Shown one piece after another: positions 54,342 to 63,674 of a stretch of 64,000 nt of DNA. The translations under genes were made by a program, and so were the position numbers. Position 1 is the first letter of the stretch, and every line of letters starts with the position of its first letter. The notes beneath the pieces are model-generated. The model was not told where the DNA came from, made no database searches, and was given only the letters and a program-made list of their open reading frames with translations. The DNA is taken from positions 260,442 through 324,441 of the forward strand of contig NZ_JBLWFH010000004.1 of the NCBI RefSeq assembly GCF_050306235.1, written 5' to 3'. This DNA comes from Glaciecola sp947496235 (GTDB lineage Bacteria; Pseudomonadota; Gammaproteobacteria; Enterobacterales; Alteromonadaceae).

Positions 54342-55025
54342 TTACCTTAACCTTTTAATGCCTTTATTTTTAAGTCCAATCATTAATAACAGGGCGCCTA
54401 GAATTGCGATCGACTCTGGTTCACTGACTTCTCTAACTAAGGCCACACTTACTCCTTCATAGACTTCATCAGGCATGTAGAATGTATCTTCAAACAAGAG
54501 CGCGGCGTTATCGTATGAAGTGCCTTGATAGGTCATATCTGACTGAATGATTGCGCCATTAAAAAATCCGTTACCATTACTATCTTGGCCATAGATAGCG
54601 GAACTGAATGAACGAGCTAACTCCCCTACCCCTGAATCACCGCCATTTTCGTAAAAGCTAGTCCCTAGAAATGCAATAATGTCATCATAAATAGTAGCTG
54701 CATCGACCAAAGGGAGTATTTGTAAATAAGACTCTACTTCATCACTGCCAAAAAAATTCGCTGGCGCAATATTGAAACTGTTAAAAAGATCTGCCATTTC
54801 GACATTAGTGGCTAAACGCCAACCTTGTGAGCTGTATGAAGTTAGTGCGTCATTCACAGAAAGTTCTACGGTTTGGTCCCAGCGTAACCATTCAACTCCG
54901 CCACCTCTAAAAACATTCTCCCCTGTGGTATATTCATAATCGCCAAATTGTATGGTTGTGGCAGTTGCAAAGAAGCTCCAAGTCATTAGCCACATTAACA
55001 ACATATAAGATGTTCGCTTTTTCAT
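54342..55025 (-). CDS. Secreted protein with PEP-CTERM-like tail, paralogue B
   Basis: 227 residues. Signal peptide (about 1-22), then GGGVEWLRWDQTVELSVNDA and GWRLATNVEMADLFNSF, which align with the same region of paralogue A, and a tail of SEPES, hydrophobic IAILGALLLMIGL and a basic end. Function unknown. Shares an upstream T-rich motif with paralogue A. Confidence 0.75.
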   Translation of the reverse strand: MKKRTSYMLLMWLMTWSFFATATTIQFGDYEYTTGENVFRGGGVEWLRWDQTVELSVNDALTSYSSQGWRLATNVEMADLFNSFNIAPANFFGSDEVESYLQILPLVDAATIYDDIIAFLGTSFYENGGDSGVGELARSFSSAIYGQDSNGNGFFNGAIIQSDMTYQGTSYDNAALLFEDTFYMPDEVYEGVSVALVREVSEPESIAILGALLLMIGLKNKGIKRLR

Positions 55026-55125
55026 TCAATTCTCCATTTCAATAGTAAGTTAATTACCGGCACTCGATACGGCTGTTACTTGAGTTCCTAGGAGAAATGT
55101 AAAAAAAACAGATTAAAAAGAACGG

Positions 55126-55150
55126 AAAAAAACTAAAAAAAACCTAAAAC
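55126..55150 (-). promoter_or_regulatory. T-rich motif upstream of paralogue B (copy 2)
   Basis: On the minus strand: GTTTTAGG, T-run, TTAG, T-run, CC. It is about 100-125 bases before the ATG at 55025 and closely matches the motif at 53458-53483. Confidence 0.45.
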
Positions 55151-55248
55151 CGAATATTTAAGCATTTAAATTTATATCTTTAGCCTGTTAAGTTACCTGT
55201 TGTATAGAAATAAATGTTAAGACAAAGCAAAAAGTTCCAATTTGATAT

Positions 55249-57801
55249 TCATTTTAAAGCGTTACCAACTAAATACCGATATTCGCGACCATGGTAGGTG
55301 GCCAATAATCCATATTGCTCTTGCTGTTTTAAAACTTCATTTTGCCATTGATCTTTATTAATAGTTGGATGTGTGAGCAAAAACGACAACAAGTGAAACC
55401 CTACTTGGGGTTTTTCGTCGGGCTCAATGGTTTTCCAGATCTGTTCTAGTCTTGTCGCTACTTTGGAGGGGTGGAATTTTTGATAGAAGGTCAAGGCTTC
55501 TAGCAAGGCAAGTTTCACTTCGGGTTTATCTGGACTTAGTTCAAGGGCTTGCTCAAAAGACTGGATAACGGTGTCATAGGAATCCATTTGATTTTTACTT
55601 GCATATGCTTGTAGTAATTGATTCGTACCCAATATTTGATAACCAGAAGCAGCTTGAGGATTTAGTTCTATCGCATGTTTGAGCCAAGCATCAATTTCAT
55701 CTAGTAAGACGCCCGCTGCTTCATACCGGTTTGATTCTAGATACATGCGAACCGTTATTTGTGCGCATTGAGACATGGTGTGCCAAGTGCTTGCCAGATT
55801 GCCTTTTAATTCATGGCCTTTTGTCGCTATGTCTATGCATTCTTGGCCAGCAACAATGGCATTTCCGTTGTTCGCAAACTCCTCATAATGCTTGTAATAG
55901 TACAAATTCATAAGATTAAAGTGTGGCCAAGTATAATCCGGTTGAATCGCAAGAGCTTGCTGTGCTTCTGCAATCCCCTGTTGCACTAGGGCTATAGCAC
56001 TTTGTCCGCGTTCAAGTTCTATTTTCGCTAGGGAAGAATTTAAGGCCGCTAAATTATTGTGTACTTGTTGTTTGCGCTCTGAATGTTCAAGCGCTTTTGC
56101 GTAATTAAGACGAGTCTTGGCTAACGCTTCTTCATAGGGTTCATTATTGGCGGCTAATATTTTAGTCAGACTTTGATAGGCATTTCCGTTGTTTACATAA
56201 GCGTTATAGTAATCGGGCTTCATCTCTATGCTTGACTCATAATGTTGAATACTTTTGAGTAGCATAGGCATAGAATCAAGATCTTGTGAACTCAAATAAC
56301 TAGCATAAGAAGCATATAATCGGCCTAGGTTGTGGACAAAATCTTCGTCATCAGGAAAAAGCCGAATGCCGTCTTTGAATAAATTTATACCTTTTTCAAA
56401 ATATGGGATAGGAGACTGCCCTTTTCTCGCTAAAGCAACCCCATAGCGCCGCATTGCTATTGCATAGTTACCTATAATCTCAGAATTATCGGGATACAGA
56501 GAAAGCGCTTTTTCTGCAACTATTTGTAGCTGTTCAAATGCGATTTCTGGATCAGAATCATAATAGAGCGAGTCATTTAATTCATAGCTCCATAAATTTA
56601 AGCTAACAATTAACGATATTTTGTCATCAGGCACACTCGCCAGGCCTTTATCGACATAGTTACGTCCTAATTTTAAATAAGATAGTCGCTGGCTTCTTTC
56701 TTTTATCGAACCAGCTGCCATAAACAGATATAACTCAGCGGGTTTGCTCAATAACCTAGGATCTTCGCTTATTTGTGTTAGAGCGACACATGCGGGTTCG
56801 GCCTGTGCCGCAATTGACTCGATATTCAGTAAAATATGATTTGCATACAACATGGCAATATCAAGGTAGCGATCGCATCGCTCTGTATAAATTGCTAACT
56901 CTTTATCTGAAACGGGTTCTAGCGTAAAAGGGATTTCCGATACAATTAATCGGGACAACTTTTGGATAATTTCTTCTCGTTGAACTTTGTATTCACTTAT
57001 AGGGCTATCAATGACTTGAGATAAAATGTGCACCCCTGAGGTCCCATCAATCAACTGTAGAGTCAACCTGAGCGTATCGTCATTTTCCCGTATACTGCCT
57101 TCTATAAAAAATCGGCTGCCTAATGACTGAGATATTTGCTCTGGCGATAATTCTTCGGTACTTATGGAAGATGCCAATGTTCTAGAGATAACTTTTAATG
57201 CTGGATAATTGGTGAGTTGGTGGGTTAACTCTTCAGTAAACGATTGCGCTGAATTTTGAATTAATGTGTCATCGCTAAATGCTTGAAAAGGTAATACCGC
57301 AATGGTTTCGTTGAATTCATTTGAATCATTGATAAATATATAAACAGCAAATGTGATACAAGCAATTATTCCAAGAGCTATTGCAACGACTTTTGAATTG
57401 AACACAGTCTGAGTCTGCGAACTCTGCTCTTTTTTGCCGTTTTGGTTTGATATCGTTACATCACCTTGAAGGCCGTAGCCTTTTTTAGGGATTGTGCGAA
57501 TGATACTGGAGGATGATATCTGCTTAATTCGACTTCTTGTTTGACTCACCAAGTTTGTTAAGGAATCATCGCTGACAATTCTGTCATCCCATATTTTTGT
57601 CAGTAAATCATCTCTACTTAGTTTGTAATTTTCAGCAGACAAAAGCAGTTGAACAAGCAATAAAGATTTGTCATCCAAATCAACTTCTAAAGCTTCAGAA
57701 TTATCAGATCCATTCTGAGGAATTGCCGGATATGCTTTGGCGTTTTTAAAGTCTATTATTATGTCGGCTATTTTAACGATAGATTGCTCATACGTTTCCA
57801 T
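55249..57801 (-). CDS. Winged-helix/TM/TPR one-component regulator (CadC-like)
   Basis: 850 residues. OmpR-type winged helix at about residues 10-115 (LLLVQLLLSAENYKLSRDDL, then DSLTNLVSQTRSRIKQI, then IRTIPKKGYGL), membrane helix at about 133-152, a TolB/FlgO-like domain (about 165-290; IAVLPFQAFSDDT ... GSRFFIEGSI), then TPR repeats to the C-terminus. Known family members sense periplasmic signals and bind promoters from the membrane. Divergent from a papain-like lipoprotein gene and in line with the PEP-CTERM-like paralogues, so either could be its target. Confidence 0.87.
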   Translation of the reverse strand: METYEQSIVKIADIIIDFKNAKAYPAIPQNGSDNSEALEVDLDDKSLLLVQLLLSAENYKLSRDDLLTKIWDDRIVSDDSLTNLVSQTRSRIKQISSSSIIRTIPKKGYGLQGDVTISNQNGKKEQSSQTQTVFNSKVVAIALGIIACITFAVYIFINDSNEFNETIAVLPFQAFSDDTLIQNSAQSFTEELTHQLTNYPALKVISRTLASSISTEELSPEQISQSLGSRFFIEGSIRENDDTLRLTLQLIDGTSGVHILSQVIDSPISEYKVQREEIIQKLSRLIVSEIPFTLEPVSDKELAIYTERCDRYLDIAMLYANHILLNIESIAAQAEPACVALTQISEDPRLLSKPAELYLFMAAGSIKERSQRLSYLKLGRNYVDKGLASVPDDKISLIVSLNLWSYELNDSLYYDSDPEIAFEQLQIVAEKALSLYPDNSEIIGNYAIAMRRYGVALARKGQSPIPYFEKGINLFKDGIRLFPDDEDFVHNLGRLYASYASYLSSQDLDSMPMLLKSIQHYESSIEMKPDYYNAYVNNGNAYQSLTKILAANNEPYEEALAKTRLNYAKALEHSERKQQVHNNLAALNSSLAKIELERGQSAIALVQQGIAEAQQALAIQPDYTWPHFNLMNLYYYKHYEEFANNGNAIVAGQECIDIATKGHELKGNLASTWHTMSQCAQITVRMYLESNRYEAAGVLLDEIDAWLKHAIELNPQAASGYQILGTNQLLQAYASKNQMDSYDTVIQSFEQALELSPDKPEVKLALLEALTFYQKFHPSKVATRLEQIWKTIEPDEKPQVGFHLLSFLLTHPTINKDQWQNEVLKQQEQYGLLATYHGREYRYLVGNALK

Positions 57802-58035
57802 TTCACATCCGCTTCATCTTTCCCTGATTCAATTTTAATCATACACAAAAAAAGCAGTTTATAAAATGTGCATGTCATGTGCCTAGACAGTGTTCATGAT
57901 TAGGCGCGTTAATTCCAAACTTTGGGTGATATTTTAATCTTAAACTTAACAATGCTTTTTTTTAAACTTCATATTGACTAAATTTCAAACACCATATTTA
58001 ATTGCAGGATGATGGATAATATGTAGATGTAGAAA

Positions 58036-60666
58036 ATGGATTTTAAACCCTTCGTTTTATTTGCGGTTGTTTCTTTATTAGCAGCTTGTGGGGGTGGTGG
58101 AGGCAAATCATCGGGTGAGACAATAACACCTCGTGCAAATACACCACCTTCTGTAAATGCCGGTACTGACGCATCATTTGATGAAAATTCCACTGTTACT
58201 ATCTCTGCAACGGCATCTGACTCTGATGGTTCGATTGTAAGTTATGCATGGACGCAAATTTCCGGGTTCTCAATAAATATATCTAATGCAAATACGGCGT
58301 CTCTGCAATTTAATGCGCCTGACGTAACCGGCAATCTTACTTTAGAGTTTAGAATAACTGTTACCGATAATGATGGATCTAGTAGCTCAGATACAATTGT
58401 AATAACTATCGTGGACTTGAATCCAAACTCCCCGCCTGTCGCTCAAGATATTGTGTTTACCAGTGACCTATCATCTCCCTATATCAATGTAACACTACTG
58501 GCAACTGACGCAGACAATGATACCCTCAATTATATATTGGAATCAGAATTTGATGGTGAGGGTTATGAACAAGCATTTATTTCTGATCAAAAGCTATTTA
58601 TTACCATGGAAAACAGTTCTGTCGAAGAGGTAAAACTTTACTACCGTGTAACAGATGGTATAGCGTTTAGTGAAACAGCTTCGGTTACTATAATCAAAGA
58701 AGAAACCACCGATAGTGGAACAGGAGCTGAAGAAACCTCTTCAGAAGACTATGCAGGACTGCCCAATGCTTTGGGCGGTAACTATCTGCATACAGGCCCA
58801 GAAAACACTTTACCTACGTTTGTCGATTTGTCGCCACTATTCCCTCTGCCAGGAAATCAAGGTCAACAAGAAAGCTGTGTTGGATGGGCACTGGGTTACG
58901 CAATTAAATCCTATCAAGAGCGAATTGACAATAATTGGGAATACACAGAAGAAACCACCTTCAGTCCTGCTTGGATTTATAATCAGATCAACAATGGAGT
59001 TGATAATGGATCAAATACATTCAATGCACTAAATCTTTTACAAACACGTGGTGCAGCGTCCTTATTGCGTATGCCTTATGATCAAAATGATTTTACGACG
59101 CAGCCTAGTGGAGCAGCAATTGCTGAAGCTGTTCATTATAAAATTGACACCTATGCCAGAGTAGATATTAATCAAGCTCGCCAAGCTCTGGCCAATTATT
59201 TTCCTGTATATTTTACCATCTCCGTGTATGACACCTTTGACGCCTTGTATAATTCGGGTGAAAATGCTGTATATAACTCTATATCAAATAATCGACGTGG
59301 TTATCATGCGGTGGCTGTAGTTGGGTACGATGACAATAAATTTGGTGGCGCCTTTAAAATAATGAATTCTTGGGGACAACAATGGGGTGATAAAGGTTTC
59401 GCTTGGATACCTTATGACATGGTTGCAAGTGTGGTTTCAAGTGCGTTGGTTGTATTGGATGAAAACTCTGATCCTAATAATGATTTACAAATTGAAATCC
59501 CTATACAAACAGAGCGACCGAATTTGCTAATTAAAAACTGGGATATTGAACTTGATGAAGTAAGAGATAACCCTTCTTTTTTGTATTATGAAGCTACGAA
59601 TGATGGCGGTATTGCTACCTCATCGAACGACCATTTTGTGATTTCTCTCTACATGTCCAATGACCAAAACTTTAACCTTAATGACCGAGTTCTCTCTTAC
59701 GATTATATAGAGCAGCCAATAAATCCGGGGGCTTCCCTAGTGAGAAGCAGGGACGACCAAAATGCTGCCTATGTATATTTCCCTGAGTTTGTTGAAACGG
59801 GAGATTATTATCTAGCCATGGTAATAGATCCTTTTAATCAGATTGAGGAAATATATGAGCAAGACAATGTTACCGCATCCGAGCAAAGTATTTATTTAGA
59901 GAATTCGCCTCAAGTGGATTTTGCCATTGATAATTGGCTCGTTGAATGGATTGAAGATGGCGATGGTACCGCAACACTTGAATACTCGATTTCTAATATT
60001 GGCCAGGCACCAAATCAATCAGCTTGGTTTACTGTTGAAGTATATCTGCATACAAACCCCACACCAGATTTGTTATTCCATGGAACTGATGGCGCTTACA
60101 GAGTGCATTCAGAAGCGGTAGAGGTGTCTTTAGCACCTGGTGAACAAGTTGTTAGAGACGAAACTAATGCAACAACGTTTAACATTGCCATGGATCATTG
60201 GGCTGGAACTCCGGAAAGAGTGCCTAGCGGCACGTATTATGTGTCTCTGCAGATAAACTATGGTTGGGATGATGAACCAACCTCTGGATTAGCTAATAAT
60301 ATTTCAACAGCATATAACAGAGTTGGAATAAGTAGCCTATTTGTATATTCCACTGGTACTAACAATGACAAATCCCAAGCTTCTAAAACTACGAATAAAG
60401 GTTCGGTTTATAATGGCAAACAGATCGATACTCAACGAATATTGACTAAAAAAATATCAATAAAAAATATTGATGGCATACCTCGTATTGTTGCTGTAGA
60501 AGATATACCTTCAACACAGAGACATTCAAAGAGTAGGTCCATTGAAACAACTAATGTAAAAATTCGGAAATCGCCTAGTTTACCTCGAAAAGTATTAAAA
60601 TCAGGAATAAATGGACGAATAGCACCTGTAAATCAACGAATAGCATTACCTAAGCAAACGAGATAG
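58036..60666 (+). CDS. Papain-like (C1) cysteine peptidase lipoprotein with PKD-type and CARDB-type domains
   Basis: 876 residues. Lipobox LAAC (residues 15-18) followed by a glycine run. PKD/cadherin-like domain (about 35-125), a second beta domain, then a C1A peptidase domain with all catalytic residues: Cys281 in QGQQESCVGWALGYA, His424 in GYHAVAVVGYDD and Asn444 in KIMNSWGQQWGDKGF. Two CARDB-like beta domains follow (about 500-600 and 620-760), then a basic, serine-rich tail. Predicted to act at the outer membrane or surface. Its ribosome site is weak. Divergent from the CadC-like regulator. Confidence 0.85.
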   Translation: MDFKPFVLFAVVSLLAACGGGGGKSSGETITPRANTPPSVNAGTDASFDENSTVTISATASDSDGSIVSYAWTQISGFSINISNANTASLQFNAPDVTGNLTLEFRITVTDNDGSSSSDTIVITIVDLNPNSPPVAQDIVFTSDLSSPYINVTLLATDADNDTLNYILESEFDGEGYEQAFISDQKLFITMENSSVEEVKLYYRVTDGIAFSETASVTIIKEETTDSGTGAEETSSEDYAGLPNALGGNYLHTGPENTLPTFVDLSPLFPLPGNQGQQESCVGWALGYAIKSYQERIDNNWEYTEETTFSPAWIYNQINNGVDNGSNTFNALNLLQTRGAASLLRMPYDQNDFTTQPSGAAIAEAVHYKIDTYARVDINQARQALANYFPVYFTISVYDTFDALYNSGENAVYNSISNNRRGYHAVAVVGYDDNKFGGAFKIMNSWGQQWGDKGFAWIPYDMVASVVSSALVVLDENSDPNNDLQIEIPIQTERPNLLIKNWDIELDEVRDNPSFLYYEATNDGGIATSSNDHFVISLYMSNDQNFNLNDRVLSYDYIEQPINPGASLVRSRDDQNAAYVYFPEFVETGDYYLAMVIDPFNQIEEIYEQDNVTASEQSIYLENSPQVDFAIDNWLVEWIEDGDGTATLEYSISNIGQAPNQSAWFTVEVYLHTNPTPDLLFHGTDGAYRVHSEAVEVSLAPGEQVVRDETNATTFNIAMDHWAGTPERVPSGTYYVSLQINYGWDDEPTSGLANNISTAYNRVGISSLFVYSTGTNNDKSQASKTTNKGSVYNGKQIDTQRILTKKISIKNIDGIPRIVAVEDIPSTQRHSKSRSIETTNVKIRKSPSLPRKVLKSGINGRIAPVNQRIALPKQTR

Positions 60667-60725
60667 GGCATTCAAAGTAATAATTATTGCTTGATAGATA
60701 ATTCATTTAAAACATTCATAACCTC

Positions 60726-61397
60726 CTAAGCCTTAGGCAGTGTGCGCTTAGTAAGTATCAAATGAGAATTTGCGGCGGTGACGGCAAACACAGCTTCCAA
60801 ATAAGTTCGGGGAGATATTAGATCCTTTTCCAGTTGTTTTTGAAGAGAAGGAATCAAAGCATCTGTTTCTAGCCCTAATTCTTCAATTTCAATTAAATTA
60901 TCAACATTGCTCCACAGTAACATGTGTAGTTTTTCATTTACTGATAAGTAATGTTGTAAACCTTTATTATATTCAAACAAAGCTGTCCGCAACGATTGAG
61001 GTTGGATTAGATCCAATTTCCCAGTAGATACTAACTCTTCATAAGTAGGAGAATCTCCTAAGGGTAAAACCCAATGAGTAGCAGGTGATACAAGATCAGC
61101 AATAGGCTTGGGGTTATCTGCATAGTCACCGGTTTTTAAATAAGATGCCAATAACTTAGCGTTTTCTAGGGTGGATTCTATGCGAGTGATATTACTTTTT
61201 AAGTCATTTATTATGATATTGAAATCATGCTTTAACCGTTCTTGTATAACAAGCGTTTGCTGGAATTCTTCTCGTTCTTTATTCCAATTTGCTACTTGAA
61301 GACCAATAAAAACACCAAAAACTACAATGATAAAATCGAGTGATACTGCCACCCAGTTTTGTTCTTTCAAATGCTTTGAAAAATTTTTAAGTAGCAT
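60726..61397 (-). CDS. DUF6090-like membrane protein
   Basis: 223 residues. N-terminal basic stretch and a membrane helix (VAVSLDFIIVVFGVFIGLQVANW), then a helical soluble part. The DFIIVVFGVFIGLQVANWNKER start is the hallmark of the DUF6090 group, whose function is not known. It converges with the papain-like lipoprotein gene. Confidence 0.75.
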   Translation of the reverse strand: MLLKNFSKHLKEQNWVAVSLDFIIVVFGVFIGLQVANWNKEREEFQQTLVIQERLKHDFNIIINDLKSNITRIESTLENAKLLASYLKTGDYADNPKPIADLVSPATHWVLPLGDSPTYEELVSTGKLDLIQPQSLRTALFEYNKGLQHYLSVNEKLHMLLWSNVDNLIEIEELGLETDALIPSLQKQLEKDLISPRTYLEAVFAVTAANSHLILTKRTLPKA

Positions 61398-61706
61398 AAT
61401 AGCTTCTCCTTCAGCATGCAGTACTTCCTTTTGTTGATACCATATTATGTGAAATCTGGTGGAATTTTCTACTATTTAATGAAAAGTATAAATAATCTGC
61501 TTTTGAGCATTTAATCAACTGAAAAAGCGGGAATTATTTCAAATAAAAATTCATAACTTATTCATACATTTATTTATTTTTTTGAATTTTTTATTATATT
61601 TTGTATGATAAAAGCATCTCATTTTTTCGGCTTTGATCTACAATTAAACAAAATCGAAAATTTGTTTGGTTTCGAAGGGAAACATATAAACTTATAAGGG
61701 GGCGTT
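61398..61706. promoter_or_regulatory. Divergent intergenic region with a likely promoter
   Basis: TTGAAT at 61582-61587 and TATGAT at 61604-61609, 16 bases apart, form a good sigma-70 promoter for the small gene at 61707, about 100 bases upstream of its start. The rest is AT-rich with no gene seen. Confidence 0.55.
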
Positions 61707-61910
61707 ATGCAGACAATTAATAAAAAGCTCCAAGCTATTCAACATGAAGTTCATTTACTGACAGAATACTGCTTAGAAACTGGGGACGAAAAAACCCGCC
61801 AATTGTTACTTGAAGTATTAGAAATACTAGATATTACACATAGTTCACTACAAGGTAAGTCTTTAAGAGGTTTTTCAAATCATTCCTCGACGCACATTAA
61901 GTCTCATTGA
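61707..61910 (+). CDS. Small helical protein (67 aa), unknown
   Basis: 67 residues, mostly helical (VHLLTEYCLETGDEKTRQLL, then EVLEILDITHSSL). AAGGGGGCG before the ATG and a good upstream promoter support it as real. Ends directly against the stop of the opposing TPR gene. No family recognised. Confidence 0.6.
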   Translation: MQTINKKLQAIQHEVHLLTEYCLETGDEKTRQLLLEVLEILDITHSSLQGKSLRGFSNHSSTHIKSH

Positions 61911-63674
61911 TCAGTTGTGTGCGTTATGCTGTAGACCTTGTAACAATTGCTCTATGATTAACTGCACATCATCGAATTTATCAGCAGTGGTATAAATACT
62001 GAAATTAGAATTTAAGCTAATATCTAAACCTTGCTGTAAATCTTTAAAGCTTGATTCCAATACCCTTTGGGTCCTATGCATGAAGGCAGTAGCACTTTTT
62101 TCGTCGATGTTTACTAAACATAAAATTATTTGTTCAGGTGCTAATCTACCTACAATGTCGTCTTCTCTGGTTACACTTGAAAATGTAGAACTAACTTTAG
62201 ATAAAATTAAATCGCCTTTAGTGCCACCTAATAATCTATTTACTTCCCTAAAATTCCCTAAATCAAATATGGCCAGCGCATGCGCCTTATCAGAATGAGG
62301 CGTTGATAATTTTTCTACTTTCTCAATAAAACTGCTTAAATTGAGTAAGCCTGTTACTTGATCAACTTCGGGATTGTTTTTTATCTGCCGGCGATAAAGA
62401 TAGAACGCAACTATAGCTATTAGCAGAAGAAGACCAAGGATTAAGGCAACTGAATATGTTTTGACTTCTTCAGCTTTCTTTACTTTGGCCTCTAAGCTAC
62501 TAATTTCTTGATAAAGCCCGCTGATGCCAAACTGAGTACTTCTAGTTAGCACCACTTCTTTATCTTGTTGCATCTTTTTGACGTATTTGTCGAAAGCAAC
62601 GCCTGCATTTTCTGGATTTTTAAGAAATAACCAAGCCCTAACTTCAAATTCAATATGTTTTTCGTTTAAATATCTGGCTGTGGGGTATTCTTTAATTGTA
62701 TCCACATAGGTAAAAACACATTTTTTGTCTTCTTTGTATAAACAAATAACGGCGTCATACCATCCGAATAAAGCATCATAATAAGGGTTGTTGACCTTAT
62801 TTTTAAATTTTTCAAGCTCGTTGAGAGATAACTCTAACTCTGAATACTCCTCGAGATCATAATGAAAAGCCACTTTTTGTAAGTGATACCAAAAATTAGT
62901 CAGCGGCGTTTTGATATTTTGATTTATTTCATCAAATTCTTTTAACCGAGCCCTAAGCTCATCATATTGACCACTTGCTCTAAGAGAGACTAGCGCACTA
63001 ACAAGAATCGATAGTTGATTACTTCCGTTATAAACTTTTAACCCTAGTTCATGAGCTTTTAGAAATTGTTCAGCGGCTTGTATATGCATGCCTGCATCTG
63101 CAAAAATTAACCCAAACGAGTTGTGCAAATGCGCAAGCAGCTTAAAGTTTTGTGAATTGCTGTATTCTTCGAGTAAAGCATAAACATTTTCAACAATACC
63201 ACTGAAATGAGTATCGTAGCTACATGCTGTTAATAATCCTAATTTGGCACTGACATTTATATCTTCGAACTTACCTTCAGATACTTCCCTTGCTCTATAA
63301 TATAAATTACATCGTTCATTTAATTCTTGAACATCATAAACAAAACCTAGTTGATACAAAGCCATAGCATAGGATTCACTTTGTTTATCAATCGTAGGAT
63401 TTTCTACAATATTTCTTAAAATGTCTTGCGCCTCTAAATGACGGCCAATGCAGATAAAATGATGGGTTTTAATTAATTGAAGTTCTAATTTTTGAATAGA
63501 CGTATTTTCAGCGCTAGACAAATAATCATCTACTTTATTAGCCTGCTCAGGATCTGGACAATCATAAGTTAATGATCTTGTATCGTTTATATAATCATCA
63601 ATTGAAGTGTTTGCAAGCGCTATCTTACTAGAAAGAACTGCACACAAACATAAAATAGCACCAATACTTTTCAA
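61911..63674 (-). CDS. TPR sensor protein with degenerate GGDEF domain
   Basis: 587 residues. Signal peptide (about 1-21), a TPR-type helical region (about 50-380), a coiled coil, a membrane helix (about 405-425, VALILGLLLLIAIVAFYLY) and a cytoplasmic GGDEF-fold domain. The signature has become APEQI (512-516) in GRLAPEQIILCL, so cyclase activity is not expected; it may act as a receptor or partner. The domain still has the preceding DLGNF and LGGTKGDLIL parts. Upstream lies the window edge region. Confidence 0.83.
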   Translation of the reverse strand: MKSIGAILCLCAVLSSKIALANTSIDDYINDTRSLTYDCPDPEQANKVDDYLSSAENTSIQKLELQLIKTHHFICIGRHLEAQDILRNIVENPTIDKQSESYAMALYQLGFVYDVQELNERCNLYYRAREVSEGKFEDINVSAKLGLLTACSYDTHFSGIVENVYALLEEYSNSQNFKLLAHLHNSFGLIFADAGMHIQAAEQFLKAHELGLKVYNGSNQLSILVSALVSLRASGQYDELRARLKEFDEINQNIKTPLTNFWYHLQKVAFHYDLEEYSELELSLNELEKFKNKVNNPYYDALFGWYDAVICLYKEDKKCVFTYVDTIKEYPTARYLNEKHIEFEVRAWLFLKNPENAGVAFDKYVKKMQQDKEVVLTRSTQFGISGLYQEISSLEAKVKKAEEVKTYSVALILGLLLLIAIVAFYLYRRQIKNNPEVDQVTGLLNLSSFIEKVEKLSTPHSDKAHALAIFDLGNFREVNRLLGGTKGDLILSKVSSTFSSVTREDDIVGRLAPEQIILCLVNIDEKSATAFMHRTQRVLESSFKDLQQGLDISLNSNFSIYTTADKFDDVQLIIEQLLQGLQHNAHN

